Of a stretch of DNA of 64,000 nt, positions 30,301 through 43,500 are shown one piece after another; within the stretch, counting starts at the first letter, position 1; every line of letters begins with the position of its first letter. The position numbers and the translations under genes are program-made. This stretch comes from Larus michahellis (Eukaryota > Chordata > Aves > Charadriiformes > Laridae), in assembly GCF_964199755.1 (NCBI RefSeq), contig NC_133907.1:5027001-5091000 (forward strand), written 5' to 3'. The notes under the pieces are model-generated. The model worked only from the letters and a program-made list of their open reading frames with translations. It made no database searches and was not told where the DNA came from.

Positions 30301-33300
30301 ACAGTTGTTATCACTTTATTGCTGTTGATCAATTGATAATTTTACAGTAACTGACGTAAAAAGAAAGTCTCTGCAGTACAGGAACTTGTTAAGTGGCTAC
30401 AGTAGGAGATCCACTGGTAGGAGCTAATATTTGTAGATCCAGGCTGTACAAAAATGAACTGAATCCTGATACAAAACTGCTGGGTCCTGTCACATGCGTC
30501 TCCTGGAGAAGCAGCGGTCCAGTCTTACCCAGAAGCTGTGTGCTTTCTGTTAGGTTTTATGCCGGTGGCTCAGAGAGAAGTGGACAGCAGATCGTTGGTC
30601 CTCCGAGGAAGAAGAGTCCCAATGAGCTGGTGGAGGATCTGTTCAAAGGAGCAAAGGAGCACGGTGCAGTGGCAGTTGATCGGACGGCCAAGAGCAGTGG
30701 CGAGACTAGCAAGCCTAAAGTGAGGAGTGATAAGTTCTTCTTCCTTCTGTTCCCTGTTTCAGTTAAGGCTCCCACCATGACAGCTGTTTGGTACTGTGGA
30801 GTCCTGGAATTGTCTTAAAAGGACAGCTAAGCCTGGGCTCTTCTCTTAGTGCAGCTCCAATTCGTGTGTCACACTGGCATGAAAAGCCACTTTCCTGTGC
30901 CACATTTATCAACTTGTTCAAGCTGGTGACTGTGCCTGCAGGACAATAGGTGTTGCTGATGCCACAAAGTCCCCCTGTTCGTCCATAACAGTGTTGGGGA
31001 AAGGGAATCAAGTTGTCTTGGGGCTGTGTCTCTAAAACCTCTTTGCCTGCTCCTCTCTCTTGCAGCCTTTCGCAGGGGGAGGGTATCGCCTCGGGGCTAC
31101 TCCAGAGGAGGAGTCTGCTTATGTGGCAGGAGAGAGGAGACAGAACTCTGCTCAGGATGTGAGTATCTCTCTGTTCTGTTTTGTAGATGTCACCCGAGGG
31201 ATTTCTCTGCTGTAGCTACAGAGCTTGCAAGCCCAGAGAGTTATAAAACTTGATAGAAATTCAAGAGGACAGAAGTATAGTAAATCCTGCTTCTCAGGGA
31301 TTTCTGATTAGAAAATAGTAGGTGCTTGGGTCTTGGGTAAGCAGTTTTCTGATGAACTTTTGATTAAGAATCTGAGCACTTCTTAGAAGTACAGATTGTG
31401 AAAAATAGCGTGCAAAGAGCACTAGGCAATTAACTCTTCTATCCCTTGAAGAGATATGGAGCTAACAGCATCAACGAAAGATTCTCTCGTGCTTGGTTTG
31501 TGACCAAATACGCATCTAGGCAGTGGTGGGAGCTTGGTTTCGGCTCCTGGCCTAGCACACTCTTGGCTCTTCAACCATATTTATCAAAAAGGTGTCTGTG
31601 GTGCCACCTTTTAGAAATTGATGCATGACTGTTACATAGCCAGTGCTTTGGGGTTTTTCCCTCAACCCAGAGGAACCTGGATGGAATGTTTTCTGCACCT
31701 TGGAATTCCTCTGCCAGTCTGGAATGCTGCGTGGGTTATTGTTCTTACGGAGATGTTTCGGTGAGACTGATTGTTGTTTGGCCGCTGCTGCAGGTGCATG
31801 TTGTGCTGAAGCTCTGGAAGAGTGGATTCAGTCTGGATAGCGGAGAACTGAGGAGCTACCAGGATCCGTCCAATGCCCAGTTCCTTGATGATATCCGCAG
31901 AGGGTATGTAATGAGAGGGGAGAGAAAGAATAGCTGTTTTCTGAAACGTGAGCAATGGCACGTTTCACCTGAGCTTTCTTATAAGAGCTAGATTCTTAAC
32001 ATGGAACTATGGGAGGGCAGACTCGAACATTTACTTCAGATCAATGGGAAGTGGCCTTGGTTTGTAGGGGGCCTTGAGTTTGAAGTGAACAAATGGACGT
32101 TCATATTGGGCAGAGGATTTCTGATGTACCATGTCACTCCAGGTGAGGGTCAGGGAAAAGTCACCTTTAATTTGTGTCTGTTAGTGGGGAGGTGTGCATC
32201 TGCCCTGTTAATTAATCACAGGCTCGCTGCGATTCCTGAAATTCCAGAGGTCTGCGGCTGGCACTTTTTCTCTGCGCTTTCCCGACTTGTTTCTTCAGGC
32301 AGCTGCCTTAGGACACTCTCTTTGCAGGGAAGTCCCGGCAGAGCTGCGCAGGTTAGCACGGGGCGGACAAGTGAACCTGGATATGGAGGATCACCGCGAT
32401 GAGGAGTACGTGAAACCTAAAAGTGTCTTCAAAGCTTTTACTGGAGAAGGACAGAAGCTGGGCAGGTGAGAAGGCAGCAGTGCTGGTTTGCTATGTGTGT
32501 GACGTGAGAGAGTCCCTTGAGAGTTTTGCAACGTTGAGCCTTTTGATTCATCTTTCTGAAGAAAAGGCACTCGAGGCCTGGGGTATGGGGGGGTGTTCCT
32601 CTAAAAGAGAAAACGAGGTTTGTACTGTGAGGTGGCTCAGCCTTTCCGTGGCAGGAGGCAGATCCCTAGTTTGGAACCGCCATGGTGAATGTCACGTAGG
32701 AGCGGTGTTTCCAAATTACACTGCCCCTGTTCCTGTGGGTATGTGAAGACCCATGATGTGGTGCTGCAAAGGGAGATGATAGAGGTCTAGACAAGTCCCT
32801 GCTGACTAGCTGACTCCTAAATTCTCGCTTCCAACTTGCATTAGTGTCTCTTGACTGGGAACCCTGGTAGCTGGGCCCAGCAGGCGATAAGCTCACTGCC
32901 TGACTGCTGGCACCCTGCAGCTGGGTGGGTTTTTCCGTTTTTTAACAGCTCGCCTTGTGTCTCCCTGTTCTCAGCACTGCACCCCAGGTCATGGGCACCA
33001 GCTCGCCGGCCCAGCAGGCAGAGAATGAAGCCAAAGCCAGTTCTGCCATCGCTATTGATGAGTCGGAGCCCATCACCAACATCCAAATCCGGCTTGCTGA
33101 CGGTGGGCGACTGGTCCAGAAGTTTAACCACAGTCACAGGTACAAACGCAACAGGAAACACAGGTTACTAACTGGGAAGGCCTGAATGACAATGCAAACT
33201 GCGCACAGATGGAGCAGATGTTGAAGTCCTGGCTAGCCTGCTAAAGGGAGCTCTGGGGATCCTTCTGTATAGGTGAATAGGAATAAAATTATTGTGGGGT

Positions 33301-34353
33301 TTTAAGGCAGTCGTTAACTGTTGGAAGGATAGGATTTGCTTTCCAAATAGTGATGGATTATAGCCAGTGATACTGCACCTGGGAGCGTCATTATCAGCGG
33401 AACGTCCCTTGATATCACCTATAAAAAAACTCCCTGAATTTCTTCTAAGGACTTTAGAAACTGTCAGGTAACTAGGAACTTGGTTCAGTTATTCTGACTC
33501 TCAGTTCAGACTTTTTTACTGGGCTATTCCCTGTGCTGACTGGAGCACCAAGGGATGCTCTTAGAGCAGTTCAGTTCCCTTGGACGAGCAAAGATGGGTT
33601 ATATACCCTGTTGCTTCGTTAAACTTCTCTCCTGAAGTCGTCCTCACCTACCTGATCTCAAAGAGTGTGGCCATTTGTTTATATTCCTCCAGTTTCTGTA
33701 AGAGAATCGAACATGGTGCAAAAAAGTACAAAAACCTATGATCGGGTCAAGGGAATAGATCCAGTGTTGCTGTTGCGGCTGCTCATGGGAGTTGAGATCA
33801 TTTAGGTTTTGCTGTGTGTGATGAGCTCAGTCACTTAGAGCAGCTAGCGTCAAGCAATTTGTTAATCTGATCATCTTGAAGCGTTCAGAAGCTTTCAATT
33901 TCAAATAGCTGCCTGACAACACAGATGATCCTGTTGGGCAGTGTAAAAGAACATCTAGTTGTAAATCTTTAGCCTATAAAGCAGCTTGTGTTATTTTAGT
34001 AAATGGGAGTCTGCAGAGGAGTAGGTTAAATAATAATTGTCTGGCCTTGGCCTTTACTGTTAGCTGAAAAACAAGCGCAGCGACTGCAGGGTTGCATGCT
34101 CCGGAAAAGGTGAATTTAGGCTGTTGCCACGCGCTTCTACAGGATGTTCAGTAACAGGATCACCCTTGTGTGTTTGATCCCTTTGGACAGGATCCGTGAC
34201 ATCCGGCTCTTCATAGTAGATGCTCGGCCAGCGATGGCTGCCACCAGTTTCGTCCTCATGACCACCTTCCCAAACAAAGAGCTTACTGATGAGAACCAAA
34301 CCCTGAAGGAAGCCAACCTGCTCAATGCTGTCATTGTTCAGCGGTTAACATAA
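27308..34353 (+). CDS. NSFL1 cofactor p47 (p97/VCP adaptor)
   Basis: 369 aa, against 370 in human. p47 binds the AAA ATPase p97/VCP and directs Golgi and ER membrane fusion and ubiquitin-dependent reassembly. Nine exons: 27308-27409, 28226-28323, 29293-29367, 30554-30719, 31066-31158, 31794-31903, 32328-32465, 32975-33139, 34191-34353. UBA domain about 1-45 (start [12 protein letters not shown]), acidic linker DDDEEEEG near 83-90, basic RKKSP motif near 112, SEP domain about 178-243 ([23 protein letters not shown]), UBX domain about 290-368 ([35 protein letters not shown]) ending VIVQRLT. All junctions are GT-AG. Difference: the CDK1 site written KSPGET in mammals is KSSGET here. Single-copy gene, identity certain. 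Confidence 0.98.
29690..29790 (+). repeat. T/G-rich low-complexity run in NSFL1C intron 3
   Basis: Repeated TTTTGGG/TTTGC words ending in a T run. Simple sequence with no retroelement body attached. Confidence 0.7.
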
Positions 34354-34544
34354 AGGAACCCACCTCTCGCCACACTGCAGCGCGCATGTGTCGTCTCGTC
34401 CTGTGCGTGCACCTGCGCCGTGCAACACAGGCTCACATCTACTCGTAGCTCTGGGTTCTTAGGTCTTGGTTGGACTTTTTTCTCTTTAGTTGCGTTTCCC
34501 ATGTTTTTTTTTTTTTTTTTGTGATGATGATCAGTGGACTTTAA

Positions 34545-34554
34545 AATAAATAAA
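34545..34554 (+). terminator. Overlapping poly(A) signals of NSFL1C
   Basis: Two overlapping AATAAA hexamers (34545-34550, 34549-34554) about 190 bases after the stop codon, preceded by a T run. Confidence 0.8.
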
Positions 34555-37500
34555 CGAAACGAATCCGTTTTGAAAGGAGCTGCAGCCTATTGTGCCACAA
34601 ATTCTCCCACAAGAGTTCAGTTACCTTTGTGGATTGTGTTACTGCACTCTTTAGAGGGGAGGTAGGTAAGGGGGAAGGGAGCTCCCAGGGAGCAGTTTCT
34701 GTCCGTTGCCAATTGACTGCTCATCACAATCTTTTTACTCTTCCCTCTCCTCCAGAGACTGCTGCAAAGCGCTTCCTTTATTTTCGCACATTAAATATAA
34801 ACTATACGAGAATGGGTGATCTGATTGTCAGGATAATGGTGACACTACTGTAAAAGCACTGGGCCGGGGAGGGGGGGAAGTCTTTGTGAAACAGCTGTTG
34901 CTCAGTGTGGGGAAAATTCCGCTGTGTGTGTGCAGGTGCAAGGTTTAACACTCTTCTTGGGCTGTTCCGGAGCCAAAGTCCCGACTTTCCTTCCCTCAGC
35001 AGAACTCTTAGGGGCGTTCATTGCAGTTCCCAGCTGCTCTGCCTGCACTTTCTCCAGCAGTCCAGACTGACTGCAATTTTAATTTGCTGTATTGCATTTT
35101 CTGAGAAACCCTGCTGCTGACCTTTTCTTTCCAAGAAGGCGCGAAGGTGAATCAGCTTGAAGTGACGGAAAGTAAAAGGCAAACAGAGTCTATATTACTG
35201 GAAAGCAAGTTTTATTTTAAGAGCTGAATTTATTGAGATGATGGAAACAGCTCTGGTGGAAAAACTCAAGGCTGTAGTACCCTTTGATTTATTTCCTCTC
35301 ATCTGCTGAGGACTAACATAGCCGAACACCTGGTGTTCTCCAGCTTTGGTCTGTTGTGCTGTTTATGGTTTAGGCTCAGGTCTCCGTATCTTTCTTTCCT
35401 TTGAACAGAATCCCGCGGGTGAATTTGTTACGCCTAGACATGAGGGACGGCTAGCGCAGCAGTAGCATCACGCATACGAGTTGCCATCTAGCATTGTGCC
35501 AAGGCACTTCGCACCGACCCGTAGCCTGTTTGCTCTCCTAGGCCCGGGTTTCGGAGCAAAACTCCGGGCTGTGCTGAACCCTGGGCCTCCAGACACCAGC
35601 TAACTGGGGGCTGTGCCTCGCCAGCGGTATCCCTCTGAGAGAGGCTGGATCGCTGCTGTGCCAAGGGTTGGAGCGTGGTGTCCGCTTCCTGCCTTAGTCA
35701 CGCTGGTGCCCTGCGGCTGCTGCGCTGTAAGTCCACCCCCCTCAGCACCCTGAAGCTTCCAGGTCCTCACCTTGGTGCCAGCAGAGAAGCAGCTCCAGGG
35801 ACGCGCAGGGTGGGGGAGGGCCGGCAGGTTGGACAGGTTCAGCACGAGAAACTCACCTGGCTGCCTGTGTTAATACAGAACTGCGGGAGTAGATGCCAGA
35901 CCTTAGCAAGGGCGTTTTTACAACAATTTCTTGACTGAGAGCTGAATTAACTTACATTTTTCATTACTAAATGGATATATAATGTGCATAATAGCAAATT
36001 TGTAAATTAACTTGAAAATTACCATTAAAAGCCCGCAAAATAGGATAACTGCGTTTGACCCTTTATAATGGCTACCATCTCTTCTCATACTTTGGATGAT
36101 GTGCATGCAGATGTCTACCCTTACCGCTTTGGGATGCTCTGCAAGCAGGCTTCCCAGTGCTGAGCTGTCTTCAGCTAAATGAGAACAAAAATCTCAGCAG
36201 CGTTTTAAAAGACTTTTTCTGGCAGGTGAACTTGGGAGTTTTCCTGCCTGCCTCACTCCACGTTGTATATTATGATCATTTAGTTACCTGTGCGAACCAG
36301 TACAGAGAGAATTCGGAAAGGGAATTTCCCTCAGCGCTAAATATAGTCACAGCTGCCTCGTGGGAAGTCATTAATTTGTAATTGTTCATCCGAGGAGTTC
36401 TTGTTTCCTGATCTTCTCCACATGTGTCATTGTGGAGACCTGGGACAACATCTTCCAGAATGCTGGCCAGCACGTGCCCCTAGACCTAGAAAGAAAGTTT
36501 ATCTAACAGAAGGAGTACAAATTACTTGTCTCCTGCTTCTGCCTTGGTTAGCCAGTGGCATCAGAGGGCTGAGGTGGTGACTAACTGGTGTCCGCCGTCT
36601 TTGGCTGGAGGAGCTGGACGCATTGGTGCCCCCAAATTAAACGAGGGTTGGCAGCTGGACAGCAGCTCATCCAGCTGCCAACCAAGGATTTTGCGGCACA
36701 AATTCTGCTCACCGATGGGAAGTTTTCACATCCAGGTTTCCTCTCAGCTCTCTCCTTGCCAATGGGATGGAAAAGTGCTAAGTTCACAAAGGCTCGGCGC
36801 TCGGAAATGCTTCTCTGCCAGGAAAAGCGAATTTTCCCCTGAGCCGGAGGGTGGCAGTGCTGCAGAGAAGCCGCTCTCCACCTCGAAGGCTCCTGCTGAG
36901 GAGCTCTGCCAGCTCCCTGCTGTCTGCGGGACCTGCACCTTCTGCTCCTGCCTGGCTCTGACACCCTCTGGGACGCCGCTGCCGACTCCTTCTTCCCCCG
37001 ATTCTTTTCTTGGGTTTTGTTTTTGTAAGTAATGAGCAAGTCCTTATCTCCTGGCGAGCAGGACCAGCTCTGCCCTGCCGCCAGGCTATCTGAAGTGTGC
37101 CCCAGTGGAGCACTGAAGTGGTATCAGTAACCAAGATAGGCATATCTTCTTCCAAAGTTGACAAAAGAGCCTATGGAACGAACTGGAAGCAACGTTTCAC
37201 CGTAAAATAAGCTATAAAGCAAAAATTACAGCCAGGATAATTAACGGGGAAGGGATAAATGACCAGAACAGGAAAAAGGGTGATGGTGGAAAGACACCTT
37301 GATTTTGTAAAGAAAATCGCCTTCCTTGTCACTTGTGCAGCTCTTTGGTGTTTGACGTCTCCCTGCAAGAAGGTAAATGCTGGTTTCTGACACTGCTATG
37401 GTTTGTGATGTTTGTTACCAAGTTTATCTGAGTTTCTAGTAAAATCTCCTTCCTTTATCATTCTGTTCCTTTGTTCTAACAGAGTTCTAGGCTGAGATTG

Positions 37501-40500
37501 GGCTTTTCTAAAGCTGACATTCATGCCCGTGAACAAGTGTCTTTTTCTCCTTTGCCCGGAGAAGTGTTTCACTTTGAAATTTTCCTTTTTTCTCTGATCA
37601 TTCCCTCCACGGGGCAGTCTTGCCTGTCTTCGTGGTCTTTCACACACAGTGCTCTATGCCTTATGTGAAAACTTGCCCCTTTTCAGTTTCTGTATGATAA
37701 GATACAGCCCAGTTTTATGACTGCGCTGTCCTGCCTGGGGCTGATGTCTTTCGCTGTATCTGAGTGTTTTTCTTTGCCTGCTGTATTTTAACAGCTTTCC
37801 CTCCCTCAGATGGGTAATTGTAGGACTTCCTTGGATTTTTTTTCCTTCGTACGCAGTTCATTGTTTCCTCTTCTTCCTTCACATGTCTTTGTTGCTAAGA
37901 TTTAGTTCCTGTGTTTTCTGATAGCATTCTGCACCGTTTCCTGGGAACTTTGCCTGCTCTCTGTAACGCCGCTTTTGCCATGGGTTGTTTCCTGGTCCGT
38001 GTTTCTTGCATGGTCAGTGGTCTGCCTACCTCAGGAGGTTCTGCTATCCCAGTGCCTTTGGTCAAGTAGTTTTTCAGTGATCCTGGTGTAGGAACATCCA
38101 GGTACGTGGTACTGCTGCTTCGTTTGGCACCAAAATCGGGTAGCTCAGCTAGAAGATAAATTGAATTAACGATGAGAGATAGGGAACAAGAAATCTCAGT
38201 GGGCACCACCTGCAGCTACAAGAGGATGACAGTAAATTTTGGTTTAATTTTTTTTCTTGTTGCCTTTGGTTATACTCAGTTATATTTAATTTAGTCTTTG
38301 CTCCTCCTCATTGGTGGAAAACACTAAATCTTTCCAAAAGGAGAAGGTGACCTTCATGCCATGGCTGCTTCTTGGGTGGGTCTTCAGCTCCCTAGTGTCT
38401 TTAGTTGGAGGAGTGGTTAAAAGGATATCAGGCTGCTCCTGGGATGTTCTTCGGAAGCTCAGTTGGGAGGGTTTTCTTTCAAAAGTAGCACTCCTTTACA
38501 GATCTTTTGTTACCAAGAAAAAAGTACCTTTAGTTGATGTTTTTTCTGACTCTGTAGTTACTGTGGAAAACTGGCTTGGGGGATTGATGTCCTAGTAAAA
38601 CAAGATGCTTATGGATTTCTTCAAAGCCCACCACCATGAGGGGAGGACCTGTGATATCTGCGTTAATCCTTGAGCAGGAGCTGGTGTCTGTTCAGGAGTT
38701 TGCTGTTCTAGGTAAGCCTAGTGAAGAATTACTAGACTGTGAAAGCAAGATAGTGCTACCCCCTTACCGCTTCTAAATGGTCTTGCTTCTGTTGGTGAAC
38801 CATAATGTTTATGGATGGAGGCTGGTAATTTTAAATGACAGATTTAATTGAGCAACAAAGTTGTTTCTCTTACCAGGTTGTGGGTTTCCACGAGCGCTTG
38901 TATAGTAAACACTGGGCGTCATCCAAGGAAGGGTGTCTGACAGTTGCTCGAGGCAGAGCTGGGAAGCTGAAGCCCGTGGTTCTCAGCTGTGCCTGCTGCC
39001 AGGTGTGCTTTCCTGGCAACCCAGCCACATCCCCCGTGAACGAAAAGCCTTTCAGCTCCTCTTGTGCCTTGAGACTCCAAGTGGACTTCTCCGGGCTGCG
39101 TGCTTCTGTACCTGTCCTTCAGGCACAGCAGCAATGAACGTACGCACCAGTGCTCTGCCTGCTGTGAAGGGAATTCACCATTGCGCTGGGTCTCCTCATC
39201 TACAGTCCTTGTTAACGAGGTACGATCGCCCTGCCGGCTTCCGTGGTGTGTTTTAGGCAGTTTGACTTTACTTTAGGAAGGAAAAATGCCTAAAGGTAGG
39301 TGATGTCTGCTGGGGGTTCAGCTGCAAGTCTCCTTCTTGCTCTGGTAAATGATGCATGTGCTGCGCGGCTCGGCATAAACATACACAGCAGGGACGATGG
39401 CGGCGAGCGGCTCTGGGGGCTGGCGGAGCGTGTGGCACTGCAGACTGCTTGGGGACTTGCGTATGTTGGCTGCTGCCAAAGTGCTAACTGGGCTCCTGCG
39501 GCAATACTGACGGAACAAGTAAGCAAACGGGCGCTGTCTAAACCACGGCAGCGGTTTATTGCAGCTGCTGGCCAGGTGATCGGGCTGGCTGTCGGCAGGG
39601 ATCCTGCAGAGTTCAACAGAAACGGGAAGAAAAATCCTTTCTAGTTACCTGTTAGCAAAAGTTTTTTACAAATGAGTCCCACGTTTCCCAATTACACACT
39701 TCTACAGAGAGCAGTATAATACTAATTATGCAAGAGGCCCACATGCTTGGTAACTGAACAGCTCCCATGTCAAGCACCTCTCAATTTACTAATTTATCAT
39801 TTTCTGACTTATTTACTACATTCCTAAATGCTTATCTTATTTGCTGTTCTGTCTTGTCTGCACTGAGCCTGTCTGTCCCAGCTCTGGGAGTTCCTGAATA
39901 GATTCCAGATGTTCTTATTTACTCAGGTACATTTCATGACTCCTCATTAAATTAACTCTTTATTGACTTAGGGGGCCTACAGTAGCAACAGCTCTTCTTC
40001 TCCCGTCTCATCCACCTTGGTGGCTGTTGAAGCCACATCTCCCGTTCCACCAAGAGAAGGCAGCTGCGCTAAGGGGAACACAAGAGCCGCTGGCTGCGCG
40101 TAGAGAAGTCAAGGAGGGGTAAACCTCCAGAGGACTTGCTAGTGGAACATATCCAAATGCTGCCACTTGCTTCTGTGCCAAAAAATTCCCATTTTTTGGC
40201 TTTAGACTTGTTGGTTTTATTTTTTCCAGTGGGGCTCCCTTGTCTGAGCAGCCCGTCTCTAGGTCATAGTACCCTGAGAAAAGCTGTTCAGCTAGCATGG
40301 CTTGGATTGGAGTTGTTTGTATCATGCATTCCCGGGCCCTGGGCTGCCTTGAGAGATAAGATCTTGTTCTTCTGCAGTGAGGGGGGTTCTGGGGAAGGTA
40401 CTTTTCCTTTGCAGTGAGTAAACTCCAACATGACCTTGGTTCTTAAGCTGCAGAGCTTTGGCTTCTCGGAGCCTTTTGCTCAGTATTTCTGCAGCAGAAA

Positions 40501-43500
40501 AATGGGTGTAGCTGCGGTTTTGCCGAGTGCTTTCCCAATTCTTTCAAAACCTATTTCTAAGCAACGGATATCAAAAGATTAGCGTAACGATGGAGGAAGC
40601 ATCATCCTTTTGCTCCAGACCCTTGGTGCGTGGCAAGCTGGTTTGGTTAGATTTCAGGCCTTGGCACACGGCATTATTAGAAAGCTCATTGCTCGCAGCA
40701 AGTAGCCCAGTGTATAGCAGTGATTAACAGTGAGATTGGTGCTTTTTACCAAAATCTGCCTTTCCGGCACAAAGCTGAACCCCGCTCCCACGCAGAGGTG
40801 GGCTGAGAGCTCTCCATGCTGCGCTAGCAATCATGACATCCTGTCTAGACCCAACGGGTGATGCCATGTTCCGTAAGGCACTGAGCAACACCACAAAAGG
40901 CTTTGGGAGGATCTGAGCAGAGCAGAAATAAAGCTTTCCTGCGCTGAAGGTAACTGCGTACTGAGATAGCCAGGGAGCGAGAGCTACACAGCTACTCTGG
41001 GAGGTAACTGTTGGTCAGCTGTTGGCTTTCTAGTCTGTGAGCAGAAAATGCAGCTATTTGCACCTGGAGAGTAAATGAGTGCCAAAGAGCCAGAGGATTA
41101 AGTGCTGAGTACAATTTCCAAAAGTACCTTGTGTCTGTCCAAATGTAATTGTGTGTGGTGAGTGGGTACAAAATGGCCCAGAAAAAAAAATAAAAAGGTT
41201 TTTATATTTCCTTTTGAGTTTCCCCTTTCCTCTTGGGTGGGGAGAGATGTATTTTGCTTTCTTATAGAGATGTATGCTTAGATACACTGGTGGGAGACAG
41301 GGATTTGGCTCCCACTGCGCTGGCTGTGGTCCAGCGTGAGTGATATTTGTTATCTGGGATGTCAGTAAAATAGCAGTGAAGAGAGATGCCGCTGACTCAG
41401 TCGTACTGTGATTTATTAACCAAGTTCTGACTCAGCCTGCGAAATTCAGGGTATTTAGATTAACCCCCACTGGACAAGGCAAGGCTGAGCTGAAGATGAC
41501 GCATTTTTTTAACAGCGTTGTGATGAACCTTGCAGAACGGCTGCTTGCGTTCCCCTTGGGTATGGGTGGTGGTATGGAGATGCTGACACGGATTTAACGC
41601 TCCCAGTGGCTCTCGGGAACCTGGGAGGAGAGCAGGGACAGGGTTTTTCCTGTATTCTTCTGCCCTGTGTGCTGCATTTAAGTTCAGTCTTGGAGGCTGA
41701 GTTTGATCTAGCTAGAGAAGCCTGGTTTTGAAGAGCTGCCTGATGAGGCTGGATGTACCAGACATCTCAGATGATTAGCGGGCAGAGTGACCGTGTGATC
41801 CCTTTCCTGCCTTCTGTCCTCTGAAGCCGATTTCTCCCTCTGCCTTTGCTTTGCCAAGTGCTCGTACCAGTGCCTGGCTGCGTGCTGCGAGCACCGCTGC
41901 CTTGGGAACTCAGCTGCTCCCACACAGGCAGCGCTGAGTAACTGGGCTCCTACCGCTCTTAATGTAGGAGTAATTTTTGGTTTGTGATACCAAGATTGCT
42001 GGGCTCTATGGGCAATGAAGGGTCTGCGAAAGGGGACTAAGAAAAGCATGATTCGTGTCATCAGGCTAAAACATACTGTGTGGGGTCTGCATTGCCATGG
42101 GAGATCTCTCAGGAGCTCACAGACTGAAAGAGGTTGATAATTGCAGATCTCAACTTAGTAGAGAAAGGAAAGCGTATCTCACGCCTCCTGTTCTCAGTGA
42201 CATTGTCCTGCCTAGCGCAGTGCCCACACCTGGCGCCCGTTAAGGAGAGCACAAAGCAAAGGGGCCAAGGGTTTCCACAGTTATGAATGTGGAGCCAGAG
42301 CTGGGCCTCCTGGTCTTCGTGGACTCCCTTGGGAGAGAGGGGCTTTGTCACGGAGTGACCTGGGGCAAGAACGTGCCTGTTCCTGCTGCCCTTTCCCTGG
42401 CTGCTCCAGCCACTTTGGTTGCCCGCTGTGGGTTTCACACACCGGTTCTTTGCAGATGGTGGTTGCTGGTGCTGAGGCAGTGGTCCTGGGTCAGCTCGAG
42501 TGCATTCCAGTGGTCGTCTGGAGCTCAGGCAAAGGACCTCTTCTCCGCACCCCTAAGATCTCAGTGTGGCAGCAGCCCCGGGATGGGGAGGAATTGCTGG
42601 ACCCAGCTTGACCTTTGAAGAGTACCAGATTTCTCCACTTAACTGCAGAGTGCCTGGGAGCTACTGCCCCTAGTACACGCTGCACTGTGAGCCCTGCCAG
42701 GTTTCCTGCCTCCATGGGCAGGGTCTGGAGATGCTCCTCCCTCAGGGCTAGTCACTTCCCCTCCATCAGCTCGCCCTGGGGCCCCGCAGATGTGTATCTT
42801 CACTTGTCAAATCTCCATCCAGCTCTGATCTGCGCCTGCGGTGCGCTCTTTGACGTACGAGGCAACTTCTTCCTCACGCTGGGCGAGGCAGCTCCTGTTT
42901 CCCCGCCACGTGCCGCTGAAGGACACGGTCGTGACTGCAGTCATGCTTCCAGGTGGTCATGAAGATGCTGAGCTGCACAGGTTAACCCAAGAAGGAGCTC
43001 TCCCGCAAAGGAGCATGGTCCACAGAGAGGTAAGATCAATCTCCCAGGGTGGTGCTTTCTCACATGCAGAAATGCATTTCACACCTGCACGCTAACCCTC
43101 GCGAGTGCGCACACCCACGCAGAGCCTACCCGGATCGAGCAGCCGCGGCCTGTGGGGGCGTTTCGAAGTGTTTATGACTCAAGCTTGAGAACACATTGTT
43201 AAAGCAAGGCTCTGCGTTTTGTTGTTGTTGCTGACTTTCAAGTGAAATGGGCAGAGACGTGCAGAGCGCTGTCCTACCTGCTGAGACCATAAAAGGAACA
43301 AAAGCTGCCACAAAACCCTACAGCCGAGAGAAATGCCTTTGTAATTTTAGAAACAGAACTGCTGCAGGAACAAGATGTTGTATGAGTAAGTGCTCCTCAG
43401 CGGTGGGGCAAAGCTAATGCTTCAGCCATGCCTGCGGGACAAAGTTAGTCTGCAATGTGAAATACAAGGGACCCGACTCCCGCTGTGTGCTGTAAAAGGC

